Shown: piece after piece, positions 47,572-55,991 of the stretch | Position numbering within the stretch: position 1 is the first letter of the stretch | Layout of the letters: each line of letters opens with the position of its first letter | Source of the DNA: Corynebacterium yonathiae | Lineage (GTDB): Bacteria > Actinomycetota > Actinomycetes > Mycobacteriales > Mycobacteriaceae | Assembly (NCBI RefSeq): GCF_027570195.1 | Contig: NZ_JAKMUZ010000009.1 | Span: forward strand, 1 to 64,000 | Direction of reading: 5' to 3' | DNA: 64,000 nt | Notes under the pieces: generated by a model | Told to the model about the DNA's origin: nothing | What the model saw: only the letters and a program-made list of their open reading frames with translations | The model's database searches: none | Program-made: the position numbers and the translations under genes

Positions 47572-47803
47572 GGAATATAACGAGCGTGCACGGCAGGAGC
47601 GCGCCGAGCTGCGCGCCAACCCCCGTGAGGGCCTGTGGGATCCTGAAGCCAAGCGTAGCGCCCAATCTTCCACCCCAACAACCACGCCTGGCACCCATCC
47701 AGTAAGGCGCAAGCGCGCCCTGCCCAAATCCCGGGTCTCGCTCACATTGTGGACGATGATTGCGCTGGTTATCGTCGTCGCGCTGATCGGCCTGTGGACC
47801 TAA
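47564..47803 (+). CDS. Small tail-anchored membrane protein, 79 residues
   Basis: A charged N-terminal half (AEEYNERARQERAELRANP) with a Pro/Thr stretch, then one membrane helix at the very C-terminus (about 58-78). The topology is tail-anchored. No family recognised. Overlap with the preceding gene by eight bases suggests coupled synthesis. It ends 36 bases from the malQ stop on the other strand. Confidence 0.65.
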   Translation: MAEEYNERARQERAELRANPREGLWDPEAKRSAQSSTPTTTPGTHPVRRKRALPKSRVSLTLWTMIALVIVVALIGLWT

Positions 47804-47839
47804 ACCTGCTCCACCCCGCACCAGCGCCTAATCCCAGCG

Positions 47840-49972
47840 CTAGCCCTTCCGGCTGGTGGCCTCTAAGCGCTGGAAGAACTCCAGACTAGGAAGATCCTCA
47901 ATGAGCAGGGGAGCGCCGTTGGTATCACACAGCGGCACGCACCAATTGGGATAAAGATCGTGCGTGGTACCCGGCTGATTCTGCGCATGGACATCACCCA
48001 CCATGTCCACCAAGCTGGTGCAAGCGAGAGCCGAAGGTGTGCCCGCGATATAACGGTGCAGGGCCACGCTGATGTCTTCCTCCTCGCCGCGCAAGGAGCG
48101 CTCGGCAGGATCTACGAGGTAATCGCGCTGTGGCAATAGGCCTTGGCCTGCTACCGCACCCAAAACGCGGGCCTGCCACTCGATGTCATCGCGCTGCTCA
48201 TCATCCACTGAGCGGGTCAGCACGCCTAAGCGCGCGCGAAGCGAAATATGATCACCGCGCAGGTAGGCCAAGGTGGGCGGCAGATCATGCGTATTGACTG
48301 AGGACAGCGCCAGCTGGCGGTATTTCTCCTGCGGCAGCGGGGAGTAGTCATCATCGTCGCGTTCAAACCACACGATGGAGGTGCCCAGCACCGCCTTCTG
48401 AGCGAGCACGTCTTGTACCCACGGCTCTACAGTGCCGAGGTCTTCACCAATGACCACGGCACCAGCGCGTTGCGCCTCCAAGGCCAAGATGCCCACCATG
48501 GCCTCAAAATCATAAGAGACATAGGTACCCGTTAGCGGGCTAGCCATGCGCGGGATCCAGTACAGGCGGAAAAGGCCCAGGATATGGTCGACGCGCACGC
48601 CCCCGGCATGGCGCAGCACGGTGGAAAGCATCTCGCGCCACGGACCGTAGCCCGCCGCCGCTAGACGCTGCGGGTGCCACGGCGGCTGTGACCAATCCTG
48701 GCCCTGCTGGTTATAGTCATCCGGCGGGGCACCCACCGAGCACTGCGGGGCTAGGTATTCGTCGAGGTTCACCGCATCGGCACCACTCGGGTGCACGCCC
48801 ACCGCCAGGTCAGTGACCAGGCCTAGGCGCATGCCAGCATCGAGCGCACGCTCCTGCGCGGCGGCCAGCTGCTCATCGCACAGGAACTGCAGCCAGGAAT
48901 AAAAGCGGGTGAGCTTTTCCATATCCAGGTCTTCGGCATGGCGCTGGCCCGATTGCGCCGCGGCGTCTTGTTGCGCGCACCAGGCTGCGAAATCGTGCAG
49001 GCCGCGACCCTCCTCGCGGGCGAAGCGTACGAAGGCCTCTTCGCGCTCCGGGGTGGGCTGGTAATTGAAGAGCTCACGCAGCACCTGCAGCTTGGCCTCA
49101 AAAATAGTGTCACGGTCAATCTCCTCAGCGCTGCGGTTGCGCTGGCGAAACTCTTCGGCCAGTTCGCGCACATCATCTTGTAAGTCTTCCGGCAACAGCT
49201 TGAGCTCCGGGATGGACTCGATGTGCAGGTACAACGGGTTGATAAAACGCCGCGTGGTGGGCAGGTACGGCGAATCCTCCACCGGCGGCAGCGGCTCGGC
49301 CGCATGTAGCGGATTGACCAGCAAGAAATCCGCGTGCGGGGCGAGTGTTTCAGCCAGTTGGCCTAGGTCCTGGAAATCGCCAATGCCCCACGAGGACTCT
49401 GAGCGCACCGAATAAAGCTGTGCCATCACGCCGCTAATCGGGTGCTCGACAAACTCATCGGCCGTGGTGAGGCGCGCCGGGGTAATAATCAGCGAGCAGG
49501 CATGCTTGCCGATGCCCTCTGACTCCAGCACCAGCTCGTGATAGCCCAGCGGCAGATCGCCAGGGATATGGAAGCTGGCCTCGCCCCATAGCGTGCCATC
49601 GACGTCTGCGTCTGGGGCGTCGTTGCGATCTTGGTAGACCTCGCGGGTGCCGCCTTCTTCCAACTCGATGTGTACGTTGGCGGCGTCGCCGGCATGTACA
49701 TGGACAACGAACCCGCGCTCCTGACCCTGGGGTGCGACGACGCAGTGGGGAAGGGGCTGAGAGGAGCGGGTGAGGTAGTCGTCGTAAAGCAGCTGTGTTA
49801 ACGCAGCATCGTCTGGGTGATCAGGGACGGCCACGCCCAAGGCTCGCAGGGCATAGGCAATAGTGTCTTCAGCAACGTGGACGGGGTAACCAGACTGGGA
49901 GGTATAGCTGGTGGCCACGCCGTGGCGCTGAGCGAGTTCTTCAAGCAAGTCGCGGGTAGTCACAGGCCACAT
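47840..49972 (-). CDS. malQ: 4-alpha-glucanotransferase (amylomaltase)
   Basis: GH77 enzyme that disproportionates maltodextrins. The 710-residue protein is close to C. glutamicum MalQ. It has the N-terminal extension of actinobacterial MalQ and the catalytic blocks GGVRVDHILGLFRLYWIPR, IGEDLGTVEPWVQ and NTHDLPPTLAYLRG. ATG at 49972 (MWPVTTRDLLEEL) is used; the longer upstream frame runs into the fadD leader on the other strand. No strong ribosome binding site is seen. It probably acts alone; no other glycogen genes are in the window. Confidence 0.94.
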   Translation of the reverse strand: MWPVTTRDLLEELAQRHGVATSYTSQSGYPVHVAEDTIAYALRALGVAVPDHPDDAALTQLLYDDYLTRSSQPLPHCVVAPQGQERGFVVHVHAGDAANVHIELEEGGTREVYQDRNDAPDADVDGTLWGEASFHIPGDLPLGYHELVLESEGIGKHACSLIITPARLTTADEFVEHPISGVMAQLYSVRSESSWGIGDFQDLGQLAETLAPHADFLLVNPLHAAEPLPPVEDSPYLPTTRRFINPLYLHIESIPELKLLPEDLQDDVRELAEEFRQRNRSAEEIDRDTIFEAKLQVLRELFNYQPTPEREEAFVRFAREEGRGLHDFAAWCAQQDAAAQSGQRHAEDLDMEKLTRFYSWLQFLCDEQLAAAQERALDAGMRLGLVTDLAVGVHPSGADAVNLDEYLAPQCSVGAPPDDYNQQGQDWSQPPWHPQRLAAAGYGPWREMLSTVLRHAGGVRVDHILGLFRLYWIPRMASPLTGTYVSYDFEAMVGILALEAQRAGAVVIGEDLGTVEPWVQDVLAQKAVLGTSIVWFERDDDDYSPLPQEKYRQLALSSVNTHDLPPTLAYLRGDHISLRARLGVLTRSVDDEQRDDIEWQARVLGAVAGQGLLPQRDYLVDPAERSLRGEEEDISVALHRYIAGTPSALACTSLVDMVGDVHAQNQPGTTHDLYPNWCVPLCDTNGAPLLIEDLPSLEFFQRLEATSRKG

Positions 49973-50057
49973 TGTGCCACGGGGACAACGCGCCTGCTGG
50001 GAAACGGATTGGTACAGTAGGCGGAGATTAATTAAAAGCTGTTCGAAAGGACACCGC

Positions 50058-51890
50058 GTGACCCTGCAAGAAGTGCATACCCCGGCGCAATTTACTATCG
50101 AGCCGGGCGAAACCTGCCTGACCGCCCTGATGGACACTGCGAAGAAGCGTCCGCACGGCGTCATGTTTACCCGCCCAGCCAACTACGAGTGGGTCAATGT
50201 AACAGGCAAAGAATTCATCGATGAGGTCTTTGAAGTAGCCCAAGGGCTTATCGCCCTTGGCGTGCAGCAGGGGGACCGCGTCGCTCTCATCTCTGCCACC
50301 CGCTATGAATGGTCCCTTTTGGATTTTGCCATCTGGGCCGCGGGTGCTGCCTCCGTGCCGGTCTATCCATCTTCTTCTGCCTCCCAGGTGCGCTGGATTA
50401 TTGAGGACTCCGGCGCAGTGCTGGCCATTACCGAAACCCGCGAGCACTCCGAGCTGGTAGAAAACCTGGTCTTGCAAGAAGACGGTGAGCCCAACCTCAA
50501 GGGCTCTCCTTCGCAGCTGCGCCGCGTGCTAGAAATCAACTCCTCGGCCATTGACACCTTGAAGTTTGAGGGCCGCGGCGTGGCCGCCGAGGAGGTCTAC
50601 GCGCGCATCAAGGCCACTTCCACCGATGATCTGGCTTCCTTGGTCTATACCTCGGGTACCACCGGCCGTCCCAAAGGCTGCATCCTGACCCACCGCAATT
50701 GGCTGGCCCAGACCCGCGGCTTGTGCACCAATCCCATTGGTGTCTTTGCCGTCCCCGGCAGCCATACCTTGACCTTCCTGCCGCTGGCGCACGTCTTTGC
50801 CCGCGCGGTATCCATTGCGGTGGCCATGCGCGGTGCCTCCCAGAACCACTGGTCAGATTTTTCTACCATTTCCATGGAGTTCGCCCGTTCCCGCCCGAAC
50901 GTCATTTTGGGCGTGCCACGCGTCTTTGAAAAGGTACGCAATTCCGCTGCTGAAAAAGCGGCCGATTCTGGCATCAAGGCCCTGCTGTTTGAGCAGTCCG
51001 AGAAGGTAGCCATCGAGTACTCCAAGGCTTTGGATAAGCCGGAGGGCCCAGACCGCCTGCTGAAGGCCAAGCACAAGGTCTTTGACAAGCTGGTGTATTC
51101 CACCATCCGCAAGGGCGTGGGTGGCAACGTCAACTACTGCATTACCGGCGGCTCCGCTATGGGCCATGACTTGCTGCACTGGTACCGCGGCATCGGTATC
51201 CCGGTTTATGAGGGCTATGGCCTCACCGAGGTCGCCGCTGCGGCTGCAGTGGACTTTGTGGACCAGTCCATCGGCACGGTCGGCCCGCCCATGGGTGGCG
51301 TGACCTTCCGCATTAACGATGAAGGCGAAATCTGCATCAAGGGCGATATCGTCTTCCACGGCTACTGGAATAACCCGGAGGCAACGGCTGAAGCCCTCGA
51401 GGATGGGTGGTACAACACCGGTGACTTGGGCGAGATTGATGAAGACGGCAAGCTCGTTATTACGGGCCGCAAGAAGGACCTGATTGTCACGGCCGGCGGC
51501 AAGAATGTTTCGCCTGGCCCGATGGAGGATATCCTGCGCGGGCACCCGCTTATCTCCCAAGCCATGGTGGTAGGCGATGGCAAGCCCTTCGTTGGCGTGC
51601 TGCTGACCCTGGATCCGGATATTTTGAAGCGCTGGAAGCTCGACCACAACATTCCGGAAAACCGCTCCATGCGTGAGCTGGCCACCGACCCCACCCTGCG
51701 CGCGGAGCTGCAGGATGCCATCAACCAAGTCAATGCCACCGTCTCCCACGCGGAGGGCATCAAGAAGTTCTACATCCTTGAATCCGACCTCACCGAGGAA
51801 GAAAATGAGTTAACCCCCACGATGAAGGTCAAGCGCAACGTGGTAGCGCAGCGTTATGCCGCGGCCATTGAGCATTTGTACAAGCGCTAA
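50058..51890 (+). CDS. Long-chain acyl-CoA synthetase (FadD15-like)
   Basis: A 610-residue AMP-binding ligase that activates fatty acids. Motifs are VYTSGTTGRPKGC (P-loop), the GYGLTE box, and the RKKDLIVTAGGKNVSP adenylate box near the C-terminus. Actinobacterial FadD15-type proteins have this length. Choosing GTG at 50058 rests on GAAAGGA at 50045-50051; the frame upstream is not coding. Its strong terminator follows 14 bases after the stop. Confidence 0.94.
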   Translation: MTLQEVHTPAQFTIEPGETCLTALMDTAKKRPHGVMFTRPANYEWVNVTGKEFIDEVFEVAQGLIALGVQQGDRVALISATRYEWSLLDFAIWAAGAASVPVYPSSSASQVRWIIEDSGAVLAITETREHSELVENLVLQEDGEPNLKGSPSQLRRVLEINSSAIDTLKFEGRGVAAEEVYARIKATSTDDLASLVYTSGTTGRPKGCILTHRNWLAQTRGLCTNPIGVFAVPGSHTLTFLPLAHVFARAVSIAVAMRGASQNHWSDFSTISMEFARSRPNVILGVPRVFEKVRNSAAEKAADSGIKALLFEQSEKVAIEYSKALDKPEGPDRLLKAKHKVFDKLVYSTIRKGVGGNVNYCITGGSAMGHDLLHWYRGIGIPVYEGYGLTEVAAAAAVDFVDQSIGTVGPPMGGVTFRINDEGEICIKGDIVFHGYWNNPEATAEALEDGWYNTGDLGEIDEDGKLVITGRKKDLIVTAGGKNVSPGPMEDILRGHPLISQAMVVGDGKPFVGVLLTLDPDILKRWKLDHNIPENRSMRELATDPTLRAELQDAINQVNATVSHAEGIKKFYILESDLTEEENELTPTMKVKRNVVAQRYAAAIEHLYKR

Positions 51891-51904
51891 TCTGCGCGGT
51901 GGGT

Positions 51905-51936
51905 ACACCCGAGGAAATATCCTCGGGTGTTTCTTT
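51905..51936 (+). terminator. Strong Rho-independent terminator after the acyl-CoA synthetase
   Basis: ACACCCGAGG (51905-51914) and CCTCGGGTGT (51921-51930) form a perfect ten-pair stem with loop AAATAT, followed by TTTCTTTTT. Confidence 0.95.
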
Positions 51937-52089
51937 TTGCCCTGCTTGGCGACGCCCCTTGTGCAGCTCACCCGTTCGCCATTGGCTTTGGATGAGCCAA
52001 CCTGCCATAAACCTGTGAATGGCTTCGGAGTGTCGCGCGCCCGCGGCGGCGGATCTCGCATAGAGTCGTGAAGCGTTACAGCAAACCTC

Positions 52090-52106
52090 AACCTCTACTA
52101 GAGGTT
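52090..52106. repeat. Perfect inverted repeat AACCTCT-ACT-AGAGGTT
   Basis: Seven-base arms at 52090-52096 and 52100-52106. It falls within a stretch that a longer reading frame (from GTG 52068) would cover but whose codons look atypical, so I read it as a leader or operator before the unknown gene. Confidence 0.6.
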
Positions 52107-52142
52107 AGAAATGAGACCGTGGAAGGGAGTGGCTCGAAGCCA

Positions 52143-52823
52143 ATGCATAAAATCGCCGCCGAGCTGCGCCACCGCGAGCTTACGCAAGAGATTTATAATA
52201 TCGGCGACGAAGTCGCAGAATATCTCGAGCACCTCATTGAAGCCATCGAGGATTGGGACGAAGAGCTGTGCATGGATTGCCTAGCCGAGCTAGGCGATAT
52301 CGTTGAAGATGCCCGCGTTGATTCCGGCCGGTGCGTAGGAGAGCTGATGGGCCTGCGCCAAGCATTGGTTTCCGGCGTGCGCTCCGGCACCATTTCCGCT
52401 ACTTCTTCCGGCGTTAACGACGTGGAAGAACCGGAACAACTTACCCCGCGCCTGCTAGATGAGCGATTCCCCATCTCCAAGCCCATTGTGGTTCACGAGC
52501 TGGCCGAGTCTTTGCGCTGCCGCACCCAGGCCGTAGCGGACTACCTGCGCGAGGTGGTTGAGTACGTGCTCGCGCAAACCGACGCCGTAGCCCGCAACCT
52601 CGACATGGTCTCCTTGCCGCATCTGTACAAGCGTACTGGCGAGTCTGCTCTCATCGCGGTGCAAGCGTGGAAGCACACGGTGCTCGATACCCATCCAGCC
52701 TATGTGCGCACCATGCGTGGGTATAACCCGCCACAGTTCTTGGAAGAACGCGCCCGGGTGGCAGCGGTGGTGGAAAAGGTTCGCGCCAAGCGTGAAGCGG
52801 CCCGCCGGGCTACAACTGCATAA
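52143..52823 (+). CDS. Conserved unknown alpha-helical protein
   Basis: Soluble, mostly helical protein of 226 residues, acidic in its first half (IGDEVAEYLEHLIEAIEDWD). It ends in a basic helix (VEKVRAKREAARR). No family recognised. The start is uncertain: ATG at 52143, GTG at 52119 or GTG at 52068; none has a convincing ribosome binding site. I prefer 52143 because upstream codons look non-coding and the inverted repeat sits there. It could be a regulatory or structural partner; it is flanked by a terminator upstream and a hairpin downstream, so it is probably a single gene transcript. Confidence 0.6.
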   Translation: MHKIAAELRHRELTQEIYNIGDEVAEYLEHLIEAIEDWDEELCMDCLAELGDIVEDARVDSGRCVGELMGLRQALVSGVRSGTISATSSGVNDVEEPEQLTPRLLDERFPISKPIVVHELAESLRCRTQAVADYLREVVEYVLAQTDAVARNLDMVSLPHLYKRTGESALIAVQAWKHTVLDTHPAYVRTMRGYNPPQFLEERARVAAVVEKVRAKREAARRATTA

Positions 52824-52859
52824 ACCAAAGGCTTCCTTGTTTTAGACAAGGGGATTTTC

Positions 52860-52892
52860 ACGGCCACCGAGATTCCCTCTCTCGGTGGCCGT
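52860..52892 (+). terminator. Hairpin terminator of the unknown helical protein gene
   Basis: ACGGCCACCGAG (52860-52871) pairs perfectly with CTCGGTGGCCGT (52881-52892) around a nine-base loop. Only a weak T run follows (TGAAGTTTTCC), so strength is uncertain. The stem is twelve pairs. Confidence 0.6.
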
Positions 52893-53163
52893 TGAAGTTT
52901 TCCGCGTTGGGTGCCCCAATTCGGGTAAGGATTTAGGGAAATTTTAGGTTAACAACCGTTCTATACGTTTATCGTTATGCCTGTTCAGCTAAATAAGGGG
53001 CGTATCCTGAAGTGTTGTTGCTGAGTCCACCTTAAAATTTAAGTAAAATTACTCTTAGTGCGCTGTAAGGTAATTTCCGTCCACGCGAACGCCGTGCCCT
53101 AGCACCCTCCACACACGGCGCGCGCAATTTCATTCTTCAACTACATCCACAGGGAGTAAATTC
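52893..53163 (+). promoter_or_regulatory. AT-rich leader of the surface protein gene
   Basis: With the hairpin, the stretch 52824-53163 has no gene. The part after 52893 has AT-rich palindromes: CTTAAA-A-TTTAAG at 53031-53043 and AGTAA-AA-TTACT at 53042-53053. TTTTAGGTTAAC near 52945 resembles half of a DtxR site but has no second half. GGGAG at about 53152 serves the start at 53164. Confidence 0.4.
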
Positions 53164-54438
53164 ATGGGAGCACGTCGAACTTCTCGCCTCATTGCCAGCG
53201 CAGTGGCCGTAGCCACTTTCTCTTCCATTACCGTTGTCCCTAGCGCAGTCGCTGCCGAAGACACCACCTTCGTCGAGGAAAAGACCACCGACGATACCGT
53301 AAGCCTCAACGGCATCGAATTCGATGAGGACGGCAACCTGCTCGAGGAAAACAATGCCGGCGATAAGGCGATGGAAGAGCTCAACGCGGAGGAAGATGCC
53401 GCCGATTCCATCACCCCGTATGCCGTAGACGGTGCCGAGGAAACCGCCGAGGCTCCGGCCTCCGAGGAGTCTGCAAAGCCGACTTCCCTGGAAGAACTCG
53501 CACAGACGGAGGCCTCCAATGGCGACGTCAACGTCAAGGTGGTCAAGGATGAACAGAAGGACAAGCTCGTTTGTGAGGTGACTGATGCCCCTGACAAGCA
53601 GGGCAACATGCTCGACCTCAAGCTTGCCTTGGCCAAGGCTTTCTATGATGGTGGCGAAAAGATAATCAAGACCGTCTGGGAAATTATCCCGGTTGTCGGC
53701 GACCTGGTTCCGGCCGATTTCATCGACAAGATCTCCGGTAAGACTTGGGACGGTATTGCCAAGCTGGTCAAGGAAGGCGAGAAGGACAAGACTGTTACTT
53801 GGGATCTCTCCCGCGCCCAGGGCATGGCCATCGGACGCATCGATAACGCTGATGCCGATGTTGATATGAATAACCCGGATGCCGCTAAGAACACCGTTTC
53901 TGGACTGCTCAAGTTCGTAGACGGTACTTTTGGCAAGGGCGCCAAGCTCATCCTGAAGCTCTTTAATGCAGCCGTTACCATCGCGGGCTTGGTTCCAGGT
54001 GCGAGCGTCGCTGGCGACCTGAAGCTGAGCAAGGACCAGCAGAAGAGCATCGAAGAATCCCTGAACAACATCTCCACCGCAGCTTCCGATCTGGCGGCCG
54101 TCAACGCTCCGGCCGGCCAGCTGTGCTCCGACATGCTCAACGGCAAGAAGACCAAGGAGCAGCCTGCTGAGGTCAATCCTTCGGAGGAACCTTCCTCCGA
54201 GGACACCACTTCCGAAGCTCCGGCTTCCGAGGAAGCTACCTCTGAAGAGGCCACCCCTTCCGAGTCCGCGCAGGAAACCTCCACCGAAGAGTCCTCTGCT
54301 GAGGAAACTTCCACTGAAGAGCCGACTTTTGAGGAATCCGAAGAATCCGAGGAGCCAACCGCAGAGGAAACTACTCCTGAGGAGTCCACCGAGCCTACCT
54401 CTACCGAGGCCGCGGTTATTCCAGGAAAGAATGACTAG
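53164..54438 (+). CDS. Secreted surface protein, ended by an in-frame amber codon
   Basis: A 424-residue exported protein as read to TAG at 54436-54438. Residues 1-30 are a signal peptide (basic start, hydrophobic core, probable cleavage after AVA). Residues 31-120 are acidic. The middle (about 120-335) is a compact domain with hydrophobic helices such as EIIPVVGDLVPADF and LFNAAVTIAGLVPGASVAG, with one Cys pair (LVCEV and GQLCSD). Residues 340-415 are a Glu/Ser/Thr/Pro-rich stalk with near repeats of SSEDTTSEAP type. The same frame reads on past the TAG for 71 codons; see the next entry. No family recognised; it looks like a wall- or mycomembrane-associated protein. Confidence 0.85.
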   Translation: MGARRTSRLIASAVAVATFSSITVVPSAVAAEDTTFVEEKTTDDTVSLNGIEFDEDGNLLEENNAGDKAMEELNAEEDAADSITPYAVDGAEETAEAPASEESAKPTSLEELAQTEASNGDVNVKVVKDEQKDKLVCEVTDAPDKQGNMLDLKLALAKAFYDGGEKIIKTVWEIIPVVGDLVPADFIDKISGKTWDGIAKLVKEGEKDKTVTWDLSRAQGMAIGRIDNADADVDMNNPDAAKNTVSGLLKFVDGTFGKGAKLILKLFNAAVTIAGLVPGASVAGDLKLSKDQQKSIEESLNNISTAASDLAAVNAPAGQLCSDMLNGKKTKEQPAEVNPSEEPSSEDTTSEAPASEEATSEEATPSESAQETSTEESSAEETSTEEPTFEESEESEEPTAEETTPEESTEPTSTEAAVIPGKND

Positions 54439-54651
54439 GACGGCGTAGACGGTAAGGATGGCCAGGATGGTCGTGACGGCCGCGATGGCCGTGATGGTAA
54501 GGACGCGGACCTATCTTCCGTAGCAGGCTTCTCCTTCCTGGCTGCATTCGTAGGTGGTGGCACGGTGCTGGGCATCCTGTCCACCATTGATTACCTCTAC
54601 ACCCACGGTATGCTGCCGAAGAGCAGCGTTTCATGGCGCATCAACCAGTAA
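54439..54651 (+). pseudogene. In-frame C-terminal continuation: collagen-like stretch and hydrophobic anchor
   Basis: Directly after the TAG the same frame continues to TAA at 54649-54651. It encodes a collagen-like Gly-X-X run (DGVDGKDGQDGRDGRDGRDG), then a hydrophobic segment (VAGFSFLAAFVGGGTVLGIL) and a short tail ending in SWRINQ. Full length would be 495 residues. A single base change from AAG, CAG or GAG gives the TAG. The protein made here would lack its anchor and be released. No LPxTG is visible, so the anchor is probably a C-terminal hydrophobic helix. Confidence 0.7.
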
Positions 54652-54686
54652 GGCCTTTCTCTTAGGCCCCTAGCTGGAATCATCGG

Positions 54687-54725
54687 AGCCTCCCAGAGTC
54701 TGTGCTCGGGGAGGCTTCTTCGTTT
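54687..54725 (+). terminator. Terminator of the surface protein gene
   Basis: AGCCTCCC (54687-54694) pairs with GGGAGGCT (54709-54716), followed by TCTTCGTTTT. It lies downstream of the second stop codon (TAA 54651), consistent with the continuation once being part of the gene. Confidence 0.85.
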
Positions 54726-54750
54726 TGCAGTCACAGTCGCGTCGCACCCC

Positions 54751-54834
54751 GCGAGAAAATTTCTCGCACCCTCCCTTCGCGCTCACCGGCGCAGCAGAAT
54801 TTGTCGCGACAGTGCTCCCGGTGAGCGCGAAGGG
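54751..54834. repeat. Cluster of nested perfect palindromes
   Basis: Three perfect inverted repeats lie within 84 bases: GCGAGAAA-A-TTTCTCGC (54751-54767); a 17-pair arm, 54773-54789 with 54818-54834, loop 28; and within that loop TGTCGCGACA (54802-54811). No gene is seen in 54652-54881. It could be a mobile-element remnant (MITE-like), a structured RNA or a protein-binding site. Confidence 0.7.
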
Positions 54835-54881
54835 CAGGGGAGGGGACCAGTCAGAGGTGGCGGTGGGTATAAACCGCGGAC

Positions 54882-55754
54882 TTAAACGGAACGGGCGGCT
54901 TTCTGCCTGGCAGAAATGGTAGCGGTGAGGTCGGCAAGGAAACGGTCGGGGTGGTCGACGAGCTGCCGCGGGGTATAACAAAAGACGGTGAATCCCGCCT
55001 CTCGCAGGAGCTGGTGACGCTTGCGCTGGTGGCGCAGGGCCTTCGCCGGGACGATGTCGATGAGGTAGGCGTTATTGATACACAGAGCGGTGGTGATGCC
55101 GGGCAGGGCAGTGAACTGCGTCTTGAAGAAGATGGGCCACGGAAACTCAGCGTCGATGATGAGGGCGCGGGCGAGGGACTCATATGGCGAGCGGGAAAGC
55201 TCAGAGGCGTGGTGTATTACGGCGCGGATAATACGGCTATTGCGCACTCGGCCCATGCGGGAGAATTCTTCGGTGAGGTCTGCCTGGCTCACACCGGCGC
55301 GCAGCGCCGAGTCTGCGGCGATGAGGCCATCGCGGAAGCCGTGGTAGCGGGCGACGTCAATGACCGCGCGGGCCTTGGAAACGCAACGGATGCCGTCTAC
55401 GAGGACAGGTTCAGGAAGGGAAGCTTTGCGGTAGATGCGCTCGGGGTGGCGGCGATTCTTGTGGGGAAGCGTATTGGTGGGAAGGGCCATTTCTATCTTT
55501 TCCTCGGCCGTGGCGATGACACACAGGCCATGCACTCGAGCAGCGGACTTGGAGATGAGCACTGCGGTGTAGGCGCTGCGGGCGGCAGCGATGGCGCGCA
55601 GGCGCAATTGGGAAGGAAAATCGAGGCCGTGGTAGTGATCACGCCGTACTGCGATGCGCGGTGCCAGTTTGAGGTAGGTGCCGTTTTTCAGGTCGGTCCA
55701 AAAGGTGGGGTGATTGGCGCGGATGGAGTTGATATTGGTCAGTGGTGTTGTCAT
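54882..55754 (-). CDS. AbiEi-like / DUF559-like protein
   Basis: A 290-residue protein of a group common in corynebacteria. The N-terminal part resembles the winged helix of AbiEi antitoxins (LKNGTYLKLAPRIAVRR), the middle has SRSPYESLARALI typical of the group, and the C-terminus resembles a Vsr/DUF559 nuclease fold (YLIDIVPAKALRHQRKRHQL) but lacks the clear Glu and Gly-rich signature. No AbiEii toxin gene is adjacent. Start ATG at 55754 is chosen; a longer frame up to 55883 exists. Function uncertain. Confidence 0.6.
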   Translation of the reverse strand: MTTPLTNINSIRANHPTFWTDLKNGTYLKLAPRIAVRRDHYHGLDFPSQLRLRAIAAARSAYTAVLISKSAARVHGLCVIATAEEKIEMALPTNTLPHKNRRHPERIYRKASLPEPVLVDGIRCVSKARAVIDVARYHGFRDGLIAADSALRAGVSQADLTEEFSRMGRVRNSRIIRAVIHHASELSRSPYESLARALIIDAEFPWPIFFKTQFTALPGITTALCINNAYLIDIVPAKALRHQRKRHQLLREAGFTVFCYTPRQLVDHPDRFLADLTATISARQKAARSV

Positions 55755-55928
55755 GCCTCTAAGGAAAAGGCACGCTGCCGGCCGGTGCGAGCCAGTGGCG
55801 GCCGGGGCTGTGGATAACGAGGCGGCTAGATGAGCAAGTGGGCAATGTGGCAGGTGGGATAAGTATCGGCCGTAGTTGTCCACAGTCGGATAGATTGCAC
55901 TTGCGCGCAGGCATGAAAAGCGAGGGCA

Positions 55929-55974
55929 GGAAAACAGAAAAGCCCGTGCCCGCCAAGATGAAGCGGGACACGGG
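55929..55974 (-). terminator. Terminator of the CNNM gene pair
   Basis: On the minus strand CCCGTG-T-CCCGC (55974-55963) pairs with GCGGG-CACGGG (55953-55943) with one unpaired T, followed by CTTTTCTGTTTTCC. It lies 17 bases after the 55992 stop. Confidence 0.85.
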
Positions 55975-55991
55975 CGGGAAAGCAGCAGAAA

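Noticed and set aside
52940..52960. DtxR-like box TTAGGTTAAC upstream of the surface gene
   Set aside because: Only one half of the palindrome is present.
54951..55817. 288-codon plus-strand frame opposite the AbiEi-like gene
   Set aside because: The minus-strand protein matches a known type; the plus-strand frame is Gly/Asp-rich and fits a shadow.
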